Origin: [Eubacterium] saphenum | GTDB taxonomy: Bacteria > Bacillota > Clostridia > Peptostreptococcales > Anaerovoracaceae | NCBI GenBank assembly: GCA_004555725.1 | Contig: SFHC01000003.1 | Span: forward strand, 100,977 to 164,976 | DNA: 64,000 nucleotides | Reading direction: 5' to 3' | Shown here: one piece after another, positions 52,949 through 61,900 of the stretch | How positions within the stretch are numbered: the stretch's first letter is position 1 | Layout of the letters: each line of letters opens with the position of its first letter | The notes under the pieces: generated by a model | Database searches by the model: none | What the model was told of the DNA's origin: nothing | What the model saw: only the letters and a program-made list of their open reading frames with translations | Program-made: the position numbers and the translations under genes

Positions 52949-55519
52949 ATGAATAAGAATCAGCTGGCGGCGAAGATCTGGGAATCCGCAAATAAAATGC
53001 GTTCCAGCATTGAGGCGAACGAGTATAAAGACTATATTCTCGGCTTTATTTTCTATAAATACCTGTCGGAGAAGGAAGAGAACTGGCTGCTCCGGCGTGA
53101 CTATACTCCCGACGATATCCGGGAATACGTGAATGAGGATGACCCTGAAACGGTGCAGAGTGCGCAGCAGAGCCTCGGGTATTTTATTGCGTATAAAGAC
53201 CTGTTTTCCACATGGATCGGCATGGGAGCCGATTTCAGCGTGGATAATGTCCGGACGGCGCTGTCGTCTTTTTCGCGTCTGATTTCGGAATCGCATAAGA
53301 AAGTGTTTGAAGGAATTTTCAACACTCTGGAAACGGGACTCAGCAAGCTGGGAAGAGACAACCGGACCCAGACCAAGGCGGTCCAGGATCTAATCCACCT
53401 GATCAATGACATCCCGATGGAGAATTACGATGTCCTGGGTTATGTGTATGAGTACCTGATTGAAAAATTTGCGTCCAACGCGGGAAAGAAAGCCGGCGAA
53501 TTTTACACGCCGCATGAAGTCTCCGTGCTGATGTCGGAAATCGTGGCCGATCATCTGAAGGACCGGTCAGAAATCCGCATCTACGACCCTACGTCGGGAT
53601 CTGGCTCCCTGCTTCTGAACATCGGCCATGCCATCGCGAAATACATGGATGATCCAAACCGCATCCGCTACTATGCTCAGGAGCTGAAGGCCAACACCTA
53701 CAACCTGACCCGGATGAATCTGGTTATGCGCGGAATTCTTCCGGATAACATCGTTACCAGAAACGGCGACACCCTGGAAGAGGACTGGCCGTATTTTGAC
53801 GAGACCGATCCGGCAGCAACCTATGAACCGCTTTATGTTGATGCTGTCGTCAGCAATCCGCCGTATTCCCAGCCGTGGGATCCGTCCGGAAAGGAGAACG
53901 ACCCGCGTTTTGCGCGGTTTGGACTTGCCCCGAAATCCAAGGCCGATTACGCGTTCCTGCTGCATGAACTTTTCCATCTGAAGCCGGACGGGATCATGAC
54001 CATCGTTCTTCCGCACGGCGTTCTTTTCCGTGGTGGAGAGGAAGGACAGATCCGAAAGAACCTGATTGAGCAGAATAACATCGACGCCATCATCGGACTT
54101 CCGGCCAATATTTTCTACGGCACAGGCATTCCTACCATTATAATGGTGCTTCGCCAGAAGCGGGAAAACACTGACATTCTGATCGTGGACGCGTCCAAAG
54201 GATTTGAGAAAGTCGGAAAGAGTAACAAACTCCGCGCGTGCGATATCCGGAAGATCGTCGATACCGTAACCGGAAGACTGGACATTGACAAGTACTCCCG
54301 AAAGATCAGCCGTGAAGAAATCCGTCAGAATGACTACAACCTCAACATTCCGAGATATGTGGATTCTTCCGAAGAGGCGGAAACCTGGGATCTGTACGCG
54401 TCTATGTACGGCGGCATCCCGGAAACCGAGCTTTCCCGCATGCAGGATTACTGGCAGAACTTTCCTTCCTTGAAAGGTGAACTTTTTGACACCGACAGAA
54501 ACTACGCGAACCTGAAAACCTCCGACATCAGGCAGACCATTATGGAAAATGAAGACGTGAAAGACTTCATCTCCCGCTACCGCAGCGTGTTCGCAGATTT
54601 CGGCAGGGAGCTGGAGGAGAAGCTGATCGATCAGGCGGAGACCGTTTCTGCTGTGAAAGAGAAGGATCAGATTACCGGCGGCCTGTTCCGGAGATTTTCA
54701 GATATTCCGCTGGTAGATAAGTATGCGGCGTACGAGCTGTTCAGCGATGGATACACGGAAATTTCCGGCGATTTGGAACTGATTCAGGCAGAGGGAATGG
54801 AGTGCGTGAAGCAGGTCGATCCGAATATGGTCCTGAAGAAGAAGAACGGCCGCGACCAGGAAGTGCAGGATGGATGGAAAGGTCATGTTCTGCCGTTTGA
54901 GCTGGTTCAGAAGACCCTGCTGCAGGAGGATCTGAAGGCGATTCAGGAGAAAGAGGACCGGCTGCAGGAGATTCCGTCCGAGTATACGTCCCTGATTGAT
55001 GAGATGAGCGAGGACGATAAGGAAGCTGCGTCCGATGCGCTGAATGATGATAACGACGCGTTCGTGATGAAGAACGTCAAGCGCGTGGTGAAGGAACTGA
55101 AACAGGACGGAAGCGGGGATGCCCTTGCCCTGGCGGGTGTTTTGACAAAGGCTGAAGCCCTCAGCAAGGAGGAAAAGGGGTTGAAGTCCGACGTGAAGAA
55201 GGAAACGGAAGCCCTGCATCTGAAAACCAAAGACGTGATCGAATCCCTGGACGACGATCAGGTCCGGACCCTGCTGCAGAAAAAATGGATCCGGCCGATC
55301 TGCGACGGCATCGACGCGCTGCCGGAAACGCTCCTCTCAGATTTTGCGAAACAGGTACAGGCCCTGGCGGACAAGTACGCCGATACGCTGGAGGATATTG
55401 AGAACGAGATTCAGGAAACCGAGAAGAGCCTGTCCTCTATGCTCTCCGAGCTGACCGGGGACGAGTTCGATATGGCCGGCATCCGCCAGCTGCAGAAGAT
55501 GCTGGGAGGTGAAGAGTAA
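52949..55519 (+). CDS. hsdM: Type I restriction-modification methyltransferase subunit, long form
   Basis: The 856-residue protein is the N6-adenine methylase subunit. An N-terminal HsdM_N helical domain (residues 1-160) precedes the catalytic domain with the SAM-binding motif DPTSGSGSLLLN (Asp213) and the adenine motif NPPYSQPW (Asn303). Typical HsdM has about 500 residues; here a further 350 residues, mostly charged and partly coiled coil (LQEDLKAIQEKEDRLQEIPSEY), follow. Long forms of this kind exist in Firmicutes. The stop overlaps the hsdS start (TAATG), so the two are coupled. Confidence 0.94.
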   Translation: MNKNQLAAKIWESANKMRSSIEANEYKDYILGFIFYKYLSEKEENWLLRRDYTPDDIREYVNEDDPETVQSAQQSLGYFIAYKDLFSTWIGMGADFSVDNVRTALSSFSRLISESHKKVFEGIFNTLETGLSKLGRDNRTQTKAVQDLIHLINDIPMENYDVLGYVYEYLIEKFASNAGKKAGEFYTPHEVSVLMSEIVADHLKDRSEIRIYDPTSGSGSLLLNIGHAIAKYMDDPNRIRYYAQELKANTYNLTRMNLVMRGILPDNIVTRNGDTLEEDWPYFDETDPAATYEPLYVDAVVSNPPYSQPWDPSGKENDPRFARFGLAPKSKADYAFLLHELFHLKPDGIMTIVLPHGVLFRGGEEGQIRKNLIEQNNIDAIIGLPANIFYGTGIPTIIMVLRQKRENTDILIVDASKGFEKVGKSNKLRACDIRKIVDTVTGRLDIDKYSRKISREEIRQNDYNLNIPRYVDSSEEAETWDLYASMYGGIPETELSRMQDYWQNFPSLKGELFDTDRNYANLKTSDIRQTIMENEDVKDFISRYRSVFADFGRELEEKLIDQAETVSAVKEKDQITGGLFRRFSDIPLVDKYAAYELFSDGYTEISGDLELIQAEGMECVKQVDPNMVLKKKNGRDQEVQDGWKGHVLPFELVQKTLLQEDLKAIQEKEDRLQEIPSEYTSLIDEMSEDDKEAASDALNDDNDAFVMKNVKRVVKELKQDGSGDALALAGVLTKAEALSKEEKGLKSDVKKETEALHLKTKDVIESLDDDQVRTLLQKKWIRPICDGIDALPETLLSDFAKQVQALADKYADTLEDIENEIQETEKSLSSMLSELTGDEFDMAGIRQLQKMLGGEE

Positions 55520-56730
55520 TGGAAAAGAGACGCGCGCCGAAGCTCCGCTTCCAGGGCTTCACCGATGATTGGGAACAGCGTAAGCTTCGAGATCTTGTAA
55601 AAGAGATAAAAAGAAATGATCCAAATTCATCAGCACCTATTATGATGATTACTGCAAATGATGGGTTTATTAATCAGTCAGAACGATACTCTACTGACAA
55701 TGCAGGAAAGAGTTTGCAGAAGTATATTCTTCTGCAAAGGGGTGAACTTGCTTATAATCATGGAGCATCTAAACTACGTCCATATGGATCTTGTTTTGCA
55801 TTGATTGATGAGGAAAATGCGCGTATTCCGTATGTATATCATTGCTTCTCATGTGGTAATGAGAATCCTGAATTTCTCTCTTTGGTCCTGAATAGTAAAG
55901 CTGTAGAGCAACAATTAAGGCGATTAGTTTCGTCAGGGGCCAGAATGGATGGATTGCTTAATATCTCATTTGATGATTATACTTCGATTCCGATAATGAT
56001 ACCAAATCGGAACGAGCAGAAACAAATTGCAGATTATATCCATACTTTAAATGGACTCATTACCCTTCATCAGCGTAAGTACGATATGCTTCAGAAAGTG
56101 AAGAAATCCATGCTGGAAAAAATGTTTCCAAAAAATGGCAGCAAAGTTCCGGAAATTCGATTTGCCGGATTTACGGACGATTGGGAACAGCGTAAGTTAG
56201 GTAACATTTCTGATTCATATTCAGGTGGAACACCTTCGGTTGGAAAAGCAAACTATTATGGAGGCAATATTCCTTTTATAAGATCCGCAGAAGTTAATAG
56301 CGAAACAACAGAACTATTTTTGACGGAAGAAGGTTTGAAAAACTCATCTGCAAAGATCGTGAATAAAGGAGACATTCTCTATGCTTTATATGGCGCCACA
56401 AGTGGAGAAGTAGGGCTAGCAAGGTTTGATGGAGCTATAAACCAAGCAATTTTAGATATTAAACCGTATGAAAGTTATGATGCTTCTTTTATCATGCACT
56501 GGCTTAGAAAAAATAAGAAGAGCATCATTGGGACTTTTCTTCAAGGTGGTCAAGGAAACCTATCTGGAACAATAGTTACTTCACTTATGATTGATTGCCC
56601 ATATTATAATGAGCAACAGAAAATCGGAGCCTTTTTTGAACAACTAGGCAACCTTATCACCCTTCATCAGCGTAAACTGGAGAAATTGAAGAAACTCAAG
56701 AAATCCATGCTGGAGGAGATGTTCGTATAG
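55519..56730 (+). CDS. hsdS: Type I specificity subunit with two recognition domains
   Basis: The 403-residue protein reads the DNA target for the methylase and nuclease. It has the usual two-fold plan: APKLRFQGFTDDWEQRKL, recognition domain 1 (about 25-180), ITLHQRKYDMLQKVKKSMLE helix, then PEIRFAGFTDDWEQRKL, recognition domain 2 (about 225-375), ITLHQRKLEKLKKLKKSMLEEM. The two domains are AT-rich and unlike each other, while their borders are near-identical at DNA level. GGAGGTG precedes the ATG, which overlaps the hsdM stop. Confidence 0.93.
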   Translation: MEKRRAPKLRFQGFTDDWEQRKLRDLVKEIKRNDPNSSAPIMMITANDGFINQSERYSTDNAGKSLQKYILLQRGELAYNHGASKLRPYGSCFALIDEENARIPYVYHCFSCGNENPEFLSLVLNSKAVEQQLRRLVSSGARMDGLLNISFDDYTSIPIMIPNRNEQKQIADYIHTLNGLITLHQRKYDMLQKVKKSMLEKMFPKNGSKVPEIRFAGFTDDWEQRKLGNISDSYSGGTPSVGKANYYGGNIPFIRSAEVNSETTELFLTEEGLKNSSAKIVNKGDILYALYGATSGEVGLARFDGAINQAILDIKPYESYDASFIMHWLRKNKKSIIGTFLQGGQGNLSGTIVTSLMIDCPYYNEQQKIGAFFEQLGNLITLHQRKLEKLKKLKKSMLEEMFV

Positions 56731-57442
56731 GATGTTACGGCGAATACATACATGTAAGAATGTGTGTATTCGCTGATTCTATGGATGAACTGTCGCTCAG
56801 AGTAATCGTAAGTTGATCTGGCGGTTTGAAGATGGGCTCAGATAAAATAAGGCGCTCTTTGAATGGGTTGCGGGAGAATACATCTTGGGAACAGCGTAAG
56901 TTATCGGATATTGTAGGTGTGACTTATGGTGGAGGCACCCCCAAAACAGATAATGAAGCTTTTTGGGATGGTGATATTCCGTGGATCCAGTCGTCAAATA
57001 CTATCGAAGAACAGTTGTTTGATGTAGATGTGAAAAAACATATTTCGAAAGACGGACTAACTCATTCCGCGGTACAAATGATTCCGGGAAATTCTGTGGC
57101 TGTAGTAACACATGTTGGTGTTGGAAAGCTTGTTTTTATGCCCTATTCCTATACCACGAGCCAAGATTTCATTTCATTGTCAGATTTGAAATGTAGTCCT
57201 AAGTTCTTGTGTTATGCATTATATAGAAAACTGCAAGAAGATTTACATATTGTGCAGGGATCAGCAATCAAGGGAATCACTAAAGATGATTTGATGACAA
57301 AGCAATTAACTTTTCCGCAGATTGAGGAACAAGAGAAAATTGTAAGCACATTAGAGTCACTCGATAACCTCATCACCCTTCATCAGCGATGGTGAAAATG
57401 GCTGCATTGGGTGTGGTGCTGATAGCTTGGGAACAGCGTAAG
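55569..57442 (+). repeat. Left-boundary direct repeat of recognition-domain cassettes (4 copies)
   Basis: TTGGGAACAGCGTAAG occurs identically at 55569-55584, 56181-56196, 56885-56900 and 57427-57442, always encoding WEQRK at the start of a recognition domain. Copies 3 and 4 share no clear similarity with hsdS upstream of the repeat, so homology begins at the repeat itself. Confidence 0.92.
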
Positions 57443-57948
57443 CTGGGAGATGTGGTTCAGCGAATAACACGAAAAAATGAGAATATGGAATCTTCATTGC
57501 CTTTGACCATTTCAGCCCAGTATGGGTTGATCGATCAAAATGAATTCTTTGATAAACGGATTGCAAGTAAAGATGTAAGTGATTATTATCTCGTGTACAG
57601 AGGTGAATTTGCCTATAATAAGAGCACATCTACAGATGCACCGTGGGGTGCAATCAAACGACTGGATCGTTATGAAAAGGGCGTATTATCAACGCTTTAT
57701 ATTGTATTTCGAATTCAAAATGAAGAAGAAACTGATTCTGATTACTTGGTTTCATATTATGATACGGAATTATGGCATAATGGAGTACAGGCAATTGCTG
57801 CAGAAGGCGCAAGAAATCATGGCCTGCTCAATATTGCACCAAATGATTTCTTTGAGACGAACCTTTTAATGCCTGAAAGTGTGAACGAACAAAGAATGAT
57901 CGGAACCTTTTTTAAGAAGCTCGATCACCTCATTACCCTTCATCAACG
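56062..57948 (+). repeat. Right-boundary direct repeat of recognition-domain cassettes (4 copies)
   Basis: ACCCTTCATCAGCG occurs at 56062-56075, 56659-56672 and 57375-57388, and with one change (CATCAACG) at 57935-57948. It encodes TLHQR at the end of each recognition domain. Copies 1 and 2 continue with TAA(A/G); copies 3 and 4 diverge at once. Confidence 0.9.
56826..57395 (+). pseudogene. Half-hsdS cassette (recognition domain 3)
   Basis: The 189-residue frame begins with an unrelated 18-residue stretch, then WEQRKLSDIVGVTYGGGTPKTDNEAFWDG through one complete recognition domain to ITLHQRW and a stop. The helical spacer that normally follows is missing. No good ribosome site precedes the ATG at 56826, so it is probably a silent store of specificity rather than an expressed gene. 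It ends by overlapping the next half gene. Confidence 0.8.
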
Positions 57949-58006
57949 ACAGCGGATTCTGGATTTAAAATGGGTCTTTTCAGCATTTTCCGATATGTTA
58001 GAATAG
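57389..58006 (+). pseudogene. Half-hsdS cassette (recognition domain 4)
   Basis: The 205-residue frame starts at ATG 57389, inside the stop region of the previous half gene (ATGGTGA), runs 14 residues to WEQRKLGDVVQRITRKNENMESS, includes one recognition domain similar in type to domain 1, and ends past ITLHQRQR. The start-stop overlap would allow translational coupling if domain 3 is translated. As written it is a half subunit; half subunits of some type I enzymes can dimerise, but a silent role is more likely. Confidence 0.78.
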
Positions 58007-58054
58007 ATATAATGACGATGTAAACAAGCGATAGTGTGAATTGAGAGGAAATAA

Positions 58055-58963
58055 ATGGCAGTACCAAAATATGATGAATTGTTCGGGTCGTTTCTAAAGG
58101 CGGTCGGAGATGGGAATATCCATCCGCTGAAGGAAATCCGGAATATTGTGGCAGAGGATATACATCTCAGTGAAGAGGATCGGGCAGAACTTCTCCCGAG
58201 TGGAAAGCAAACGGTGTTCGATAATCGTCTTGGCTGGTGCAGAACGTATCTGAAGAAGGCCGGATTGCTTGAAAGTCCGGCCAGGGCACAGTTCCGGATT
58301 ACCGACGCCGGAAAGAAGGCGTTGAAGGATGCGGATCAGATTGATGGAGAATATCTGATGCAGTTTCCAAGCTTCAGGAAATTTCAGAGTCACAGCTCAA
58401 TGAAAAATGTGCAGCAAGAATCCTCAGAGAATAAGTCGCCGAAGGAAATCCTGGAAGATGCGCTGAATGTCATCAATGAATCCCTGAGTGATGAACTGAT
58501 GGAAGAAATCATGAAACTTTCCTCCACTGATTTTGAGAAACTAGTAGTTCAATTGCTGCTGAAAATGGGTTACGGGGATGGCGTCGACGATGCCGGAAAC
58601 GTGACAACAGCTACGCGTGACGGCGGTATTGACGGCCTCATTAAGGAAGATCAGCTGGGATTCAGCTACATTTACATACAGGCAAAACAGTGGTCGCCAG
58701 AACGTACTGTTGAACGTCCAGAAATTCAGAAATTTGCCGGCGCGCTGCAGGGACAGCAGGCATCAAAGGGTTTGTTTATTACCACGGCTTCTTTCAGTAA
58801 AGGAGCGAGAGAATTTGCTGATAATCTTTTGGGATCCAAGATCGTGCTGATCGACGGGCAGCAGCTTACTAAACTGATGATTAAGCATAATCTTGGTGTT
58901 TCTGTGGAAGTGACTTATGAGCTGAAGCGTATTGATTCTGATTATTTCAGCGGCGAGTTTTAA
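58055..58963 (+). CDS. mrr: Mrr-type restriction endonuclease
   Basis: The 302-residue protein has the N-terminal Mrr winged-helix domain (VPKYDELFGSFLKAVGDG to about 95) and the C-terminal Mrr_cat PD-(D/E)xK nuclease: GGID with Asp193 and the Q-A-K motif at Gln209-Lys211 (YIQAKQW). Mrr enzymes cut DNA carrying foreign methylation. It lies between the hsdS cassettes and hsdR, 11 bases before hsdR, so it belongs to the type I operon. AGAGGAAAT precedes the ATG. Confidence 0.93.
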   Translation: MAVPKYDELFGSFLKAVGDGNIHPLKEIRNIVAEDIHLSEEDRAELLPSGKQTVFDNRLGWCRTYLKKAGLLESPARAQFRITDAGKKALKDADQIDGEYLMQFPSFRKFQSHSSMKNVQQESSENKSPKEILEDALNVINESLSDELMEEIMKLSSTDFEKLVVQLLLKMGYGDGVDDAGNVTTATRDGGIDGLIKEDQLGFSYIYIQAKQWSPERTVERPEIQKFAGALQGQQASKGLFITTASFSKGAREFADNLLGSKIVLIDGQQLTKLMIKHNLGVSVEVTYELKRIDSDYFSGEF

Positions 58964-58974
58964 GGGAGTTTTGC

Positions 58975-61900
58975 ATGGCAATTGGATTTAACAGGGAAGC
59001 GGATTTTGAAGAGGCACTGATTGAGGCGCTACAGAGGAACGGCTGGGAGCGGAAGGTGCTCCGGTATCCGACGGAGGAGGATCTGATTCAGAACTGGGCG
59101 AAGATTATCTATGAGAATAACCAGTCGATTGACCGGCTGAATCATGAGCCGCTGATCCGGGAGGAGATGCAGGAGCTCCTGGATAAGATCCGGGATCTTC
59201 GTTCTCCGCTGGCGCTGAACGGATTCATTAACGGTGAATATGTCGCCATTACCAGAAAGAATCCGGCGGATAAGGATCATTACGGAAAAGAAGTCAGTCT
59301 GAAGATTTTCGGCCGCAATGAAATCGCTGCCGGGCAGAGCCGGTATCAGATCGTGCAGCAGCCGCTGTTTCCACGGCATGAGAAGGTTCTGCAGGACCGG
59401 CGCGGTGATCTGATGCTTCTGATTAACGGAATGCCGATGTTTCATATCGAACTGAAGAAGAGCGGTGTTCCGGTGTCGGAGGCCTGCAACCAGATCCAGA
59501 AATACGCTAAAGAGCAGGTGTTCACCGGCCTCTTTTCTCTGATTCAGGTGTTCGTGGCCATGAATCCGGAAGAAACTCTGTATTTTGCCAATCCGGGGCC
59601 GGACGGCAAGTTCAACTCTGACTTCTTTTTCCATTGGGCGGATTTCAATAATGAGCCGATCAACGACTGGAGAGAGATTGCAACGACACTTCTCTGTATT
59701 CCACTGGCGCATCAGATGATCGGATCCTACACCGTTGCGGATGATTCTGACGGAATCCTGAAGATTATGCGCAGCTACCAGTATTACGCGGCAAATAAAA
59801 TTGCGGACAAGGTGGCAAAGAAAGACTGGAACGATAAGAAGCAGCTGGGCGGTTACATCTGGCATACGACCGGTTCCGGAAAGACGATGACATCTTTCAA
59901 ATCCGCGCAGTTGATTGCCCATTCCAAGGATGCAGATAAAGTAGTTTTTCTGATGGACCGGATTGAGCTGGGCGTACAGTCACTGAAGGAGTACCGGGCG
60001 TTTGCGGATAACGCGGACGATGTGCAAGAAACGGAAGATACGGTTGCTCTGATTGGAAAACTGACCAGCATCAATCCCCGGGATATGCTGATTGTTTCGT
60101 CGATTCAGAAAATGAGCAATATCCGGGAAGACGCGGAGGGCCGCATGCGCGCAAAAGATCTGGAGACGATCCGCGCTAAACACATCGTGTTTATTATCGA
60201 TGAGTGCCACCGTTCGACCTTTGGAGAAATGCTGACGGCCATCAAGAGGACCTTCCCGAACGCCCTGTTTTTCGGGTTTACCGGTACGCCGGTCTTCCAC
60301 GAGAATGAGAAGGCGCTGAATACGACCACCGATATTTTTGGAGATGAACTGCACCGCTACAGCATCGCCGACGGCATCCGGGATAAGAATGTTCTGGGAT
60401 TCGATCCGACGATGGTGATGGTCTACCGCGACCGGGATGTGCGCAAGATCACCGCGCTCCAGAAATGCAGGGCGTCCAGCGAAGAAGAAGCTTTTTCTGA
60501 TCCTAAGAAGGAGAATATCTATTACCATTGGCTGAATGATGTTCCGATGGTTGGCAAAACCGACGAGCAAGGGAATTACCAGAAGGGCGTGGAAGATGAG
60601 TTCCCGAGAAGTCAGTATGAGACGGATGAATATCAGGACGCCGTAGTAGACGATATCGTGAGCAACTGGACCGTCATGAGCCGGAACCGGAAGTTCCACG
60701 CGCTCTTTGCCACCAGCAGCATTCCGGAAGCCATCCGCTACTACCGCAAGTTCAGACAAAAAGCACCGGACCTGAAGGTCACCGGTCTGTTTGATCCGTC
60801 GATTGATAACGAAAACGCAGAACGTTCTCTTGCTAAGGAAGACGGCCTGAAGGAGATGCTTCAGGACTACAACGCCATGTTTGATCAGAACTTCAGCATA
60901 GGATCTTACGCGTTCTTCAAGAAGGATGTTTCTTCTCGTCTTTCGCATAAACGTCCGTACGCGCATATGAAAGAGGATCAGCAGCTGGATCTTTTGATCG
61001 TCGTCAACCAGATGCTGACCGGGTTTGACTCAAAGTGGATCAACACTCTGTATCTGGATAAGGTACTGACATATGAGCATCTGATTCAGGCATTCTCCAG
61101 AACCAACAGGCTCTTTAATATCAATGAAAAACCGTTCGGTTCCATCCGTTACTACCGGTATCCGCACACGATGCAGAAGAACATTGAGGATGCCGTCAAG
61201 CTGTACTCCGGCGACCGTCCGAGAGGCCTGTTTGCCGATCACCTTGCCGATAACATCACGCACATGAACCTGAAGTTTCAGGAGATTGAATCGGTGTTCA
61301 AACAAGCAGGCATCCTGAATTTTGAGCATCTTCCGGAGGAAACGGCAGAGAAAGCCAAGTTTTCCAAGCTCTTTCGGGATTTCTGCACCTATATGCAGGC
61401 GGCACAGATTCAGGGATTTCAGTGGGAAAAGCGCCGATATGAGATCCATAACTATGATCCTGGAAAAGAGGATGAAACGGTAGAAATTGTCGAAGTTCTT
61501 CCGACGGAGCGGGAGTACGATACCATGCTCCAGCGTTATCATGAGCTGCGAAAGGGAGACGGACCGGGAGGCGATAAGGATGAGATCACCTTTGAAATCG
61601 ATCCGTATTTAAGTGAGCTGAACACCGGAAAAATCGATAATGATTATATGAATCTCCGGTTCACCAAGTGGCTGAAACAGCTGGATCAGCCAAATGTTTC
61701 AGATGAAGAACGCGAAGAAACACTGGAAGACCTGCATAAGTCGTTTGCCTTCCTTTCACAGGAAGATCAGCAGTTCGCAAACCAGTTTCTGCACGACGTC
61801 CAGACCGGAGATGCGAAGCTGGAACCGGGAAAGACTTTCCGGGAATATATCGCAGATTACGCATCACGCGCGCAGAACGACCAGGTGCACCGTGTTTCCG

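Noticed and set aside
55519..58006. CRISPR-like interpretation of the regularly spaced repeats
   Set aside because: The repeats are 14-16 bases and about 500-700 bases apart, and the spacers are hsdS recognition domains, so this is not a CRISPR array. No other CRISPR-like array was seen in the window.
55519..58006. Inverted silent hsdS copy, as in common phase-variable type I loci
   Set aside because: All four recognition domains read on the plus strand; I found no inverted copy of either boundary repeat in the island.
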